The translations under genes were made by a program, and so were the position numbers. Source: Larkinella humicola (lineage in GTDB: Bacteria; Bacteroidota; Bacteroidia; Cytophagales; Spirosomataceae). From it: a stretch of DNA of 64,000 bases. The notes under the pieces were generated by a model that saw only the letters and a list, made by a program, of their open reading frames with translations, was not told the origin of the DNA and ran no database searches. This document shows, piece by piece, positions 18,656 to 27,022 of the stretch. The stretch is from assembly GCF_008727875.1 (NCBI RefSeq), contig NZ_VTWS01000005.1:372001-436000 (forward strand), written 5' to 3'. Positions within the stretch are counted from its first letter, which is position 1; each line of letters starts with the position of its first letter.

Positions 18656-19438
18656 ATGCGCTCCTTTTCTCTCTTTCTTTTGCTAGCCCTCGGTCTGACC
18701 GCCTGTGTCGAAACCATTCAACTGGATTTGAGGGCGGTAGGCAACCAGCTTGTCATTGAAGGCAAACTGACCGACGACTCGACCGGTAACGAAATTCTGA
18801 TTACGTCAGCGGTCGATTTCCTACTCAAAAATGAGTTCCCGCCCGTTACGAACGCAACCGTTTCCGTCCGCGATGCTGCCACCCAGCAGAATGAAGTGCT
18901 TTCCCAATCGTCCCCCGGCGTGTATGCCATCCGGAAAATCCGTGGCATTCCGGGCCACCAGTACGCCCTAACCGTGGTGGTCGACGGCCAAACCTATACC
19001 GCCACTACCTCGATGCCCGAAGGGGTTCATTTTGATTCGTTAACGTATGAAGAGGTGACCCGCTTCAATACCGAAACGAAGATGGTAGCGGTTTATCAGG
19101 ATCCCGCTGCCGTCGCTAATTACTATCGCTGGACTTTGTCCCGAAACGGGCTACCCGCCCCGGACGTCTTTGTCCGCTCGGATGTGTTCACCAATGGCAA
19201 TCAGGTTCGGCAAACCATCCTGAATTCAGAAGAGATTCATCCGGGCGATACCATTACCGTCGATATGCAATGCCTGCCGAAGTCTGCTTTTGATTATTTC
19301 AACGGTTTAATGAAGCTTCAGGGCAATAACATCAACCAGGGCACATCGCCGACCAATCCCGAAACAAACCTTTCGGGGGGTGCGCTGGGCCATTTCAGTG
19401 CTTACACATCGCAAAAACGGACGGTTGTCATCCGATAA
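18656..19438 (+). CDS. DUF4249 lipoprotein partner of the TonB receptor
   Basis: A 260-residue lipoprotein with a clear lipobox (LLALGLTAC, Cys at about residue 17) followed by VETIQLDL, the typical DUF4249 opening. Beta-rich segments include FPPVTNATVSVRDA and YALTVVVDGQTYTATTSMPEG. The family lacks a proven biochemical role, but its genes nearly always follow a TonB-dependent receptor, suggesting a surface lipoprotein that cooperates in uptake. ATG 18656 was chosen over an in-frame TTG two codons upstream. It is probably co-transcribed with the receptor and converges on the propeller gene. Confidence 0.82.
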   Translation: MRSFSLFLLLALGLTACVETIQLDLRAVGNQLVIEGKLTDDSTGNEILITSAVDFLLKNEFPPVTNATVSVRDAATQQNEVLSQSSPGVYAIRKIRGIPGHQYALTVVVDGQTYTATTSMPEGVHFDSLTYEEVTRFNTETKMVAVYQDPAAVANYYRWTLSRNGLPAPDVFVRSDVFTNGNQVRQTILNSEEIHPGDTITVDMQCLPKSAFDYFNGLMKLQGNNINQGTSPTNPETNLSGGALGHFSAYTSQKRTVVIR

Positions 19439-19454
19439 AGAGGAAGCCGATGCC

Positions 19455-20942
19455 CTACTGTTTCAACGCGTTGAGGGTATAACAAATTAGCTTGTTGGCC
19501 AGCGGTTCGCCCTGAGCTCCTTTGATGTTGCCGAGGGTCAGTTCATAAATCAACCCCGGTTTCAAGGCCGCCAGCGTGAGGGAGACGGTTTTGCGGTTGG
19601 GCGAAATGCTGACGGCCAAAACCGGCACCGTCTGAACGTCGAACTGTGGAGAACCGTAGGCTTTGTGGTATTCGTAAAAATAGTGCCGAACTTGGTACTG
19701 GCTAAGCTGGCGGGCCGTAGCCACATCGACCGGCTGCGTAAACGTCAGGTCGAATCCGGTGGGAGTCAGGTTCATGCGGTAGACATCCATCGGCGGTTTT
19801 CCCGTAAAAACAATCCGCTGGATGCCCCGGTCGCCCGCCCAGCCGTGGTCGTTCTGACCCGTCCACAGGCTGCCGTCGGGCGCAAAAGCCAGCCGGTTGT
19901 TCCCTTTTCGCAATCCCTGCCCGTCCAGAAACGGAATACAGGCTCCCTGCAATTGACCGCCGACCTCTTCCAGCATCACGCGCAAAATCCGGTCCTGGTT
20001 CATTTCGCCCACGAAAAGCTGTCCGACAAAAGGGCCAAACCGTCCCCCGGTCTGGTCGCAAACCGGCTGCGTGATCGAGTTCGCCAGAATGCCGTGGGGA
20101 AACAGAACGGCGGCTTTCGTGCGGTTTTTGTCGAGTTCCGACGGCTCTATTTTTAGCGGATTCCCACCCCGCCAGCCTTTTTCCCAGACCAGACTGGCCG
20201 GATGCCCATAAAACTTACCTTCCTGAACGTGGTACAGCGGACTCGTTCCCACCCAGTCGCCCTGATTATCGGTGGCAAGCAAATGCCCGCTGGCGTCGAA
20301 AGCCAGCCCGTTCGGCGACCGGAAACCGCTGGCGTATGGCACCAGCCGCTTATCGGGCGTCAGTTTCAGGAGCCAGCCCCGGTACGAAACCGGCGAAAAC
20401 ATCTGCTTCGGATGCTCGGCAGCCAGCGTATCGAGCGCCCCCCGCACTTCGCGCCGAACCCCGCCGTTGGGCGACGCCGTGTTGAGGCCAATGAACAGAT
20501 TGCCGTCTTTATCTCTGATGGGGCCATAATTGAACTCGTGGTAGTTGCCGGATATGCCGAACGCGTCCGTCACTTTTTCGTATAGATCCGCTTTCCCGTC
20601 ACCGTCACGGTCTTTCACGCGGGTCAGTTCCGGGCGTTGCATGATGATCAGTTCGGCGGGGCTGACCACCAGAATCCCCAGCGGTTCGTGCAAACCCTCG
20701 GCAAACAAGGCCCATTTCCGGGTTTTGGGCTCGTAGATCATCACCTCGCCCCGGTGAAAAGCCGCCACCAGCCGACCATCGGGCAGAAACGCAATGGCTC
20801 CGGTTTCGCTGCTCAGCCCTTCAGGCATCGGAATCGTTTCGACCCGGTACGCGGTTTTTACCACCGGTTTCGGGTCCTCCCGAATGGCGGCTACGAACAG
20901 CAGAAAACTTAACGTACTGAGCAACAACCCTGGTTTGAGCAT
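19455..20942 (-). CDS. Secreted beta-propeller (sorbosone/glucose dehydrogenase-like) protein
   Basis: A 495-residue exported protein (N-terminal hydrophobic helix) with a six-bladed propeller of the PQQ-type sugar dehydrogenase / PVC-dehydrogenase group: YRVETIPMPEGLSSETG, GAIAFLPDGRL, RVKDRDGDGKADLYEKV with a calcium-type loop, NGLAFDASGHLLATDNQG and FVGEMNQDRILRV. A C-terminal beta domain covers about 385-495. It is the last gene of a minus-strand run and starts 4 nt after the azurin-like gene ends, so they are surely co-transcribed; electron transfer from this protein to the copper protein is a reasonable inference. Whether it binds PQQ or is catalytic cannot be decided from sequence alone. 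Confidence 0.8.
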   Translation of the reverse strand: MLKPGLLLSTLSFLLFVAAIREDPKPVVKTAYRVETIPMPEGLSSETGAIAFLPDGRLVAAFHRGEVMIYEPKTRKWALFAEGLHEPLGILVVSPAELIIMQRPELTRVKDRDGDGKADLYEKVTDAFGISGNYHEFNYGPIRDKDGNLFIGLNTASPNGGVRREVRGALDTLAAEHPKQMFSPVSYRGWLLKLTPDKRLVPYASGFRSPNGLAFDASGHLLATDNQGDWVGTSPLYHVQEGKFYGHPASLVWEKGWRGGNPLKIEPSELDKNRTKAAVLFPHGILANSITQPVCDQTGGRFGPFVGQLFVGEMNQDRILRVMLEEVGGQLQGACIPFLDGQGLRKGNNRLAFAPDGSLWTGQNDHGWAGDRGIQRIVFTGKPPMDVYRMNLTPTGFDLTFTQPVDVATARQLSQYQVRHYFYEYHKAYGSPQFDVQTVPVLAVSISPNRKTVSLTLAALKPGLIYELTLGNIKGAQGEPLANKLICYTLNALKQ

Positions 20943-20946
20943 GGTT

Positions 20947-22107
20947 TCAATCGATTCTTTTCGTCATCGTGATGGTAAATTCCCGGGCCTCACTGGGGGA
21001 CAGTTCCAGAGAGCCATCCGCCCATTTTCCCGCCGAAGCCTGGTAGCGCACGCCATCGTCCGGAGCCGTCAAAAACCGGACGGGGCCGCTGGCGTTGGGA
21101 ATTTTAAACCGGCGAAGGAGGCCGTTGCCGTTTTCCTTCGAACGAATCAGTTCGTACACCTCCACCCCATCGACCGAATAATGAAATTCCGGATAGCGGT
21201 CGAGCAACTGATACCCCTTGAAATCAACTGCGGGCGGTTTTGATGACGAATTGGTCCGGAGGGGGTAGCCTGTTGCATCGCGAAAAAAAACCGTTCCAAT
21301 CAGTTTGGCTTCCGTATCGCCTTTCCCCGGCCAGAGTTTGGACTGATCCAGAAAACCGCCCTGCCAGGCGTAACGCAACCGACAGGTTCCGGCATCCCAG
21401 CAATACGACACCGCGTGGGGCAGGCTAACCGCAATGGCCGCCGGGCTGGCATCCGGCATAAAAATCCGGTACAAAAAAGGAGGTGCGGGTTCGTAGGGAT
21501 GAAACCGTTCGGGCGCGTGATTCGCGTGGCTGGCCGTCGGTGGCGAATCGGCTTTCCGGCGGTTTTCGGGAACCGCCGGATCGTCTTTCAGAGCGGGCAG
21601 CGGACCTTCCGTCACATACATGGCGCCGTACATGACAAAACCGTGTCCCGGAAAGGTGCAAACGTAGGGATAAACGCCCGATTCGGCGGGCGCGATGAAC
21701 GTGACTGAACCGGTTTCTTCCGGCAGCACCACCGGAATGGTCCACAAAATGGCGGACGACTGCGGAATGTAGTGAGCGGCTGGCCCCCGTTCCCCCAGTT
21801 GCAAAGCCGCATTGACGACTTCCTGCCGCGCACCCGGTTTGGTAATCACCAGATTGTGAGCCATATCGTCAGTATTTTCCAACGTGACGCGAACCGGCGC
21901 ACCCGGTTTGACGCGAAACCGCACGCGGTCGAATTGCAAACCCGCGATGGCTTTCAGCGAAACCGTCAAGACCGTGTCCACGGCGACCGAATCCACGGGA
22001 GTCGGCTGCTCAGCAGCCTGTGCCTTGCCCGTGATTACCCACAGAAAAAGGAAGAACAACCCTCTTTTTGCCGGTCGGAATCGGGCAACGGCGGTTTTCG
22101 TTCGCAT
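20947..22107 (-). CDS. Azurin-like type I copper protein with C-terminal extension
   Basis: A 386-residue secreted protein. The cupredoxin domain (about 45-165) has a full type I copper set: His84 in DDMAHNL and the C-x4-H-x3-M loop Cys150-TFPG-His155-GFV-Met159, the azurin/auracyanin spacing. A second domain (about 200-386), with FHPYEPAPPFLYRIFMPDA and YCWDAGTCRLRY, is a beta-rich module I cannot name. The gene sits between the aldolase (2-nt gap upstream) and the propeller gene, so it is part of the same transcript. An electron-carrier role is inferred from the copper site. Confidence 0.85.
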   Translation of the reverse strand: MRTKTAVARFRPAKRGLFFLFLWVITGKAQAAEQPTPVDSVAVDTVLTVSLKAIAGLQFDRVRFRVKPGAPVRVTLENTDDMAHNLVITKPGARQEVVNAALQLGERGPAAHYIPQSSAILWTIPVVLPEETGSVTFIAPAESGVYPYVCTFPGHGFVMYGAMYVTEGPLPALKDDPAVPENRRKADSPPTASHANHAPERFHPYEPAPPFLYRIFMPDASPAAIAVSLPHAVSYCWDAGTCRLRYAWQGGFLDQSKLWPGKGDTEAKLIGTVFFRDATGYPLRTNSSSKPPAVDFKGYQLLDRYPEFHYSVDGVEVYELIRSKENGNGLLRRFKIPNASGPVRFLTAPDDGVRYQASAGKWADGSLELSPSEAREFTITMTKRID

Positions 22108-22109
22108 CC

Positions 22110-23183
22110 TTAATCAGCCCGTTGGAGTGAGGAGTGTTCGGACCCGATCGTTGCCACAAAATCGTCGTCGTTCAGGTGCGGATAAGCCGCGTAAACCCGG
22201 TCGATTTCGTCCATCTGCCCCGGCGACAGCTCCTCCGCCGGATTCAGACACCAGCGCCCTTCGAGCAGTCCCTGCCGACGCAGCACCTCGTGAATCCCGG
22301 CAATGCAGCCGTGAAAACCGTGGGCCGGATCGAAGAAAGCCGCGTTGCTGTCGGTGACTTCGACGTTGCGCGTCAGCAGGTCCGCCAGCCCGTCGTTTCC
22401 GTTGCTGAGGCAGGTTTTGATTTCGTCCAGCAGTTCGACGGCTTTTTTCGTCCAAACGGCCCAATGCCCCAGCAAACCGCCCACGAACCGCTTTTCAACG
22501 GTTTTGCCGTCGACCGTAAACCGGTACGTCGTCAGCAAATCCGCCACAATGTTGTCGTCGTTGCCGGTATACAACGCAATGGCATCCCGGCGGCTGGAAT
22601 GACAAACCGCCCGCACCACATCCAGCGTCTGATACCGGTTGAAACTGGCTACCTTAATGGCTTCAACATTCGGAATTTCGGCGAACTGATGCCAGAAATT
22701 GTAGCTAAAAATGCGCCCGCCGACCGATGGCTGTAAATAAAAACCGAAGACCGGAATCACCTCAGCTACCGCACGAACGCGGTCCAGAATGGCCGCTTCG
22801 GTCCAGTTTTGCAAACCGCCCATGCTCAGCAGCCCCAAATCGTACCCGTATTTCAGGGCGAGTTCGGCTTCCTTCAGTGCCTGTTCGGTGGGTCCGACCA
22901 TACCGGCCACTTTGATGAATGGACGATCCAGTTGCGCCTTCTCGATTTCTTCGGCGGCTACTTTCAGCACCGTTTCGTAGAGATTGATTCGGGGGTCGCG
23001 AATCTCGAACTGGGTGGTGTGAACGCCGACCGCCACCCCACCGGCTCCGCTGGCCATATAGTAACGGGTTAAACCACGCTGCCGGTTTTCGTCAAACTGC
23101 CGGGACGCGTTCAGGGCTAAGGGATGCGCCGGAATTACCGTACCCGCGTGCAAGAACTGCTGGATATCAGAACGTAATGCCAT
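22110..23183 (-). CDS. Dihydrodipicolinate synthase / N-acetylneuraminate lyase family aldolase
   Basis: A 357-residue TIM-barrel class I aldolase. The Schiff-base lysine is expected in AIKVASFNRYQ and the general-base tyrosine in FGFYLQPSVGG. Members make or split pyruvate-containing compounds (DapA, NanA, keto-sugar-acid aldolases). It is longer than DapA (about 290 residues), and its setting with SusC/SusD, a transporter and an epimerase argues for a catabolic aldolase rather than lysine biosynthesis. The start at 23183 (MALRSDIQQFL) was preferred to an upstream ATG because the extra N-terminus is not family-like. It lies 11 nt downstream of the epimerase gene. Confidence 0.85.
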   Translation of the reverse strand: MALRSDIQQFLHAGTVIPAHPLALNASRQFDENRQRGLTRYYMASGAGGVAVGVHTTQFEIRDPRINLYETVLKVAAEEIEKAQLDRPFIKVAGMVGPTEQALKEAELALKYGYDLGLLSMGGLQNWTEAAILDRVRAVAEVIPVFGFYLQPSVGGRIFSYNFWHQFAEIPNVEAIKVASFNRYQTLDVVRAVCHSSRRDAIALYTGNDDNIVADLLTTYRFTVDGKTVEKRFVGGLLGHWAVWTKKAVELLDEIKTCLSNGNDGLADLLTRNVEVTDSNAAFFDPAHGFHGCIAGIHEVLRRQGLLEGRWCLNPAEELSPGQMDEIDRVYAAYPHLNDDDFVATIGSEHSSLQRAD

Positions 23184-23194
23184 GTTGCTGTGGA

Positions 23195-24211
23195 TTAAAA
23201 TTTGCCGTCCCGCTCCTGAAAATGAGTCGGTTTGTTCAGAATTGTGCCGCCACCCTGCAACCACGCGACGGTCAGTTCCATCATCTGCCGCAAGGTGACG
23301 CGTGGGTAGCCGAACAGCCTGTTGGCCTGCGACGAATTGCTCAGCAAAGCCGTTGGCTGGGCTTCATTGACAAAAACCGGAGCCTTGCCGAGCATCCTGC
23401 CGTACTCCTGCGCCAGCCACTGAATCGAGACGGTTTCGGGGCCGGTGACGTTGAGAATTTTGGCCGGCACGTCGCAATGCCGCAGCGACCGAAGGGCCAT
23501 TTCATTGGCATCACCCTGCCAGATGACGTTGGCGTTGCCCATCGCCAGGTTGATCGGTTTTTCGGCGATGACGGATTTGGCAATTTCCAGCAACACACCG
23601 TAGCGGAGATCGATGGCGTAATTCAGGCGGTAAATCAGCGTCGGCGTGTTGTTTTTCTCCGCGAAATACTGAAAAATCCGCTCGCGGCCCAGACACGATT
23701 GTCCGTATTCGCCGACGGGTTCGGGGGCGGTTTCTTCCGTTGCGCCCCCGGATGTTACCGGTGTAAACGGGTAGACATTGCCGGTGGAGAATGCCACAAT
23801 CCGCGAGTTGCGGTATTTCTCCGCCACCCGGCCGGGCAAATACGCATTCATCGCCCAGGTGAAGGCTTCCTTGCCGGTGGTGCCGAATTTTGTTCCGGCC
23901 AGATAGAGCACATTTTTCACGGCTGGCAAAGCCGCCAGATCCGTTTCGTTGAGTAAATCAGCCGAAATCGTTTCGATGCCATCGGCTTCGAGTTCGCCCT
24001 GGAGCTTTGGGTCCGAAAACCGGGAAACGCCGATGACGCGTTTCAGAATACCAGCCTGATCGATGCCCTGTCTGGCTAGTCGCGCCAGACTCGGCCCCAT
24101 TTTTCCGCCAACCCCCAGAATGAGGATATCGCCATCCAGTTCGTGTAAATCGGAAACCAAAGCCGTCGAGGGCTTGATCAGTTCCTGTTCCAACGCGTGT
24201 AAATCGTTCAT
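23195..24211 (-). CDS. NAD-dependent epimerase/dehydratase-like protein
   Basis: A 338-residue Rossmann-fold protein of the extended SDR type. The nucleotide-binding glycine motif is in ILGVGGKMGPSLARLA (about 30-46). NVLYLAGTKFG, AFSTGNVYPFT and ILNVTGPETVSIQWLA are epimerase-family landmarks. A YxxxK catalytic pair is not obvious: the usual region reads EYGQSCLGRERIFQ, where Tyr is present but Lys is replaced by Gly or Leu. It may therefore bind NAD without the standard chemistry, or act as a reductase or isomerase. It is co-transcribed with the transporter and aldolase genes, presumably acting on the same substrate. Confidence 0.75.
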   Translation of the reverse strand: MNDLHALEQELIKPSTALVSDLHELDGDILILGVGGKMGPSLARLARQGIDQAGILKRVIGVSRFSDPKLQGELEADGIETISADLLNETDLAALPAVKNVLYLAGTKFGTTGKEAFTWAMNAYLPGRVAEKYRNSRIVAFSTGNVYPFTPVTSGGATEETAPEPVGEYGQSCLGRERIFQYFAEKNNTPTLIYRLNYAIDLRYGVLLEIAKSVIAEKPINLAMGNANVIWQGDANEMALRSLRHCDVPAKILNVTGPETVSIQWLAQEYGRMLGKAPVFVNEAQPTALLSNSSQANRLFGYPRVTLRQMMELTVAWLQGGGTILNKPTHFQERDGKF

Positions 24212-24231
24212 TTTACTGCTTAAGGCGTCCT

Positions 24232-25494
24232 TTATTTGAAAAACAATTGATTGACATTGCTCAGCGCCAGCCCGAAAATGACCAGCAAGCCTAATGCCCC
24301 GGCCACTTTGACGGCGGTCGAATTCGCGTAGCGGCCCATGATCCGGCGGTCGTTGGCAATCGTATACATCGCCACCCCGATGAAAGGCACCACCAGGATG
24401 GTAATGCTTTGGGCAAAAATGATCAGGTCGAGCGGCAACTTTCCGAAAATCATGGCAATCGAAGCCCCGAATACCATGACCAGCGCAATCAGGTATTTGA
24501 CCCGTTTGGAACCCAACTGACTGCCGTAGCCCAGCGCATCGCCAAGGAGCGTTCCGCCGACGGTGGCGTTGCCGACCAGCGACGAAAACGAAGCGCCGAA
24601 CAACCCGATCAGAAACAGCACCGAGGCATATTGCCCAAAAATCGGCTCCAGCGCTTTTCCCATGTCGGAGGCACTGGTCACTTTGATGCCCTTCGGGTGC
24701 AAAACGGCCGCAGCACAGATCAAAACCGTAGCACTCATCAACCCCATCAGCGACATCCCGGTGACGGTATCCACGTTTTCATCCCGCACCTTCGGATTGA
24801 CCCGCACCCGCTCCTGCACCAGATACGACTGGTAAAACGCGCCGACAATCGAAAAACAGGAGGCCGTAAACGCGATGACCAGCCCCAGCGAACCCACGGG
24901 CAGCGACGGTACGAAACCGGTCACGACCTCGGCATAATCCGGCCCCGAAAAGGTCAGTGTGGCGATAAAAGCCACCAGCATCACGCCAACCAGCAGAATC
25001 ATGAGCCGTTCGAGCACGTTATAAAACGACTTTAAAAAAAGCAGACTAATTCCCAAAACCGTGAAAAGGCCAATCCAACTGTTAACCGGGGTATGCGTGG
25101 CTTCGGCGATGGAAATTCCGACCCCGATGGAGTTGCCGGCCTGGAACGAGGTGGCTACCAGAAAAACCCCGATTCCCACCGCGACCGCCACCGGATTGCC
25201 CCACTTCTGCCGGATTGTCGCCAGCAGGGATTGGTTCGTTGCCAGACCGATCCGGGCGGCCATGGCCGTGAAAACGATCATAAAAAAGATGGCCATCACA
25301 ATGATCCAGAGCAGCGAATAGCCGTATTCGGCCCCCATCTTTGAGGTAATCGTCATTTTGCTGGGACCGAAAACCAGCGCGGCTGTGATGATACTGGGAC
25401 CCAGCGACGACAGCCAGGCTTTTAGTGTCCGGGGCGACGTGCGGCCCGGTTGCACAGGCATTTCATTCGGTGAGTCAGCGGTTTTGGGGTGCAT
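24232..25494 (-). CDS. Nramp-fold transporter lacking canonical metal ligands
   Basis: A 420-residue inner-membrane protein with about 11 helices. It matches the Nramp family from SSLGPSIITAALVF onward (compare GPGLLVAVGYIDPGN in MntH). At the first metal-binding turn (DPGN), this protein has Gly43-Pro-Ser-Lys46, so both metal ligands Asp and Asn are gone. In helix 6 the family Met also appears replaced (aligned segment around FSIVGAFYQS). It may carry something other than Mn/Fe, perhaps an organic solute from the surrounding sugar locus. The start at 25494 was chosen over one at 25542 because the latter overlaps the SusD end. A gap of 20 nt separates it from the epimerase gene. Confidence 0.82.
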   Translation of the reverse strand: MHPKTADSPNEMPVQPGRTSPRTLKAWLSSLGPSIITAALVFGPSKMTITSKMGAEYGYSLLWIIVMAIFFMIVFTAMAARIGLATNQSLLATIRQKWGNPVAVAVGIGVFLVATSFQAGNSIGVGISIAEATHTPVNSWIGLFTVLGISLLFLKSFYNVLERLMILLVGVMLVAFIATLTFSGPDYAEVVTGFVPSLPVGSLGLVIAFTASCFSIVGAFYQSYLVQERVRVNPKVRDENVDTVTGMSLMGLMSATVLICAAAVLHPKGIKVTSASDMGKALEPIFGQYASVLFLIGLFGASFSSLVGNATVGGTLLGDALGYGSQLGSKRVKYLIALVMVFGASIAMIFGKLPLDLIIFAQSITILVVPFIGVAMYTIANDRRIMGRYANSTAVKVAGALGLLVIFGLALSNVNQLFFK

Positions 25495-25538
25495 GATTTT
25501 CAGAAAAGTAAGGTTGTTTCGAAGATATACTTCCTGCG

Positions 25539-27011
25539 TCAATATCCTTCATTCTGTGTCAAAATACCGGGTGCCGACTGATTAATCTGCCGCTGCGGAA
25601 CCGGAAACGCCTTCATGTATGCTTTGGGGTTCAACTGAACCGTTACGGGCGTCTTCGTTGAATAATTGAAAAGTCGCTCCTCTTTGGTCATCACAGTGGT
25701 CAGTTTGCCAGTGCGCGTCAGGTCGAACCAGCGTTCGTTTTCATACGCAAATTCCAACTGGCGTTCGAGCAGTAATTTGTCGACAAACGCATCCCGGCTG
25801 GCAATGTCCGTCAGTTTGTAGTTGTGGGTGGTGTTGCCAAAAGCGCGGGCGCGCACTTTGTTCAGTTCGGTTAAAGCCGCTTCCGGCTGATTCAGTTCAT
25901 AGAGCGTTTCGGCCTTCAGCAACAGCACGTCGGCGTAGCGCATCACCGGCAAATCCAGTCCCGACGATTCAAACGTGTGTTTGACGGCATATTTGCTGAC
26001 AAACGGATACCAGATCGGCGGGTCGGTCGGTTTGGTCGGCGGCACCCAGAACTGGGTAACCGTGGAGGCATAACGCGTATCGCCTTCCACGTAATTTTTC
26101 ATCAAACTCCAGGACGGCAAGGCGACTTCGGCACCCCGGTTGACAATGTTGATGGCTCCGGCATTTGGAATGAACGCCGTCGACAGGTTCTGTCCATTGG
26201 TGCCGTCGATGTATTTGACCGCAAACAAGACCTCGGCATTGTCTTCATTTTCCAGCGTCCACAGGGAGGCAAAGTTCGGCAGCAAACTGTAGTTGAACGT
26301 GGCCATCTGGTCAAGGTACGTTTTGGCATTCGCCCAGTCTTTGCGATACACATACGCTTTCGCCAGCAAGCCCGTAGCCGCCCCTTTGCTGGCACGACCT
26401 CTGGCCATCGCACTTTGCACCGGTAATTTAGCAATGGCGTCTTTCAGATCGTCCACAATCAGTGCGTAGATTTCTTCTTCCGAAGCACGCGGCAAGGTGC
26501 TGGCGGCATCAATCGAAAGCAGGCTGGTTACTTTCGGAACACCACCAAAAATGCGGACCAGATCGAAGTAAAACAAGGCCCGCATGAACTTGGCTTCCCC
26601 AATGAACTGGTCTTTCTGCGTACCTCGGTAATCCGTCGGCGTTTCGATGTTGGCCAGCACGGAGTTGGCGCGAAAAATACCGTTGTAGGTATTTTCCCAG
26701 AAGTCTGCTACGATGGGATTGTCGGAATTGAGCGCCAGCAGATCGATTTCGGGTGCCCCCGCCACCGAAGTGTTGGCCGACATATAGAGGTTGTCGCCCG
26801 GCACTTCCATCAGCAGATAATCGCCCGGTTTCCGGCTTTGCAGCCGGTTATAAATTCCCAGCACCGCCAGATCCATGTCCTTGGCGGTTTTGTAATAATT
26901 GGTTGACGTCAGGACTGATTCGGGCGTCGGGTTCAGCAAACTGTCGTGGCAGCTCGACAGCGCGAGGGTCAAAGCCAGCAGGAAACCGCTATAAAGTTGA
27001 TTGATTTTCAT
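25539..27011 (-). CDS. SusD/RagB-family nutrient-binding lipoprotein
   Basis: A 490-residue outer-membrane lipoprotein with a lipobox (LALSSC, Cys near residue 22) and the SusD helical-repeat fold: the N-terminal YYKTAKDMDLAVLGIYN, FIGEAKFMRALFYFDLVRIFGGVP in the TPR region, and the C-terminal LLERQLEFAYENERWFDLTRTG. SusD proteins form the lid of SusC transporters and bind glycans or other oligomers at the cell surface. It lies 11 nt downstream of SusC, so this is a true SusC/D pair. Ligand type is not given by the sequence alone. Confidence 0.95.
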   Translation of the reverse strand: MKINQLYSGFLLALTLALSSCHDSLLNPTPESVLTSTNYYKTAKDMDLAVLGIYNRLQSRKPGDYLLMEVPGDNLYMSANTSVAGAPEIDLLALNSDNPIVADFWENTYNGIFRANSVLANIETPTDYRGTQKDQFIGEAKFMRALFYFDLVRIFGGVPKVTSLLSIDAASTLPRASEEEIYALIVDDLKDAIAKLPVQSAMARGRASKGAATGLLAKAYVYRKDWANAKTYLDQMATFNYSLLPNFASLWTLENEDNAEVLFAVKYIDGTNGQNLSTAFIPNAGAINIVNRGAEVALPSWSLMKNYVEGDTRYASTVTQFWVPPTKPTDPPIWYPFVSKYAVKHTFESSGLDLPVMRYADVLLLKAETLYELNQPEAALTELNKVRARAFGNTTHNYKLTDIASRDAFVDKLLLERQLEFAYENERWFDLTRTGKLTTVMTKEERLFNYSTKTPVTVQLNPKAYMKAFPVPQRQINQSAPGILTQNEGY

Positions 27012-27022
27012 GTCGTTTTCGG

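Noticed and set aside
24232-25494. Manganese or iron uptake transporter (MntH)
   Set aside because: The Nramp fold is present but the DPGN ligands are replaced by GPSK, so the usual MntH label would mislead.
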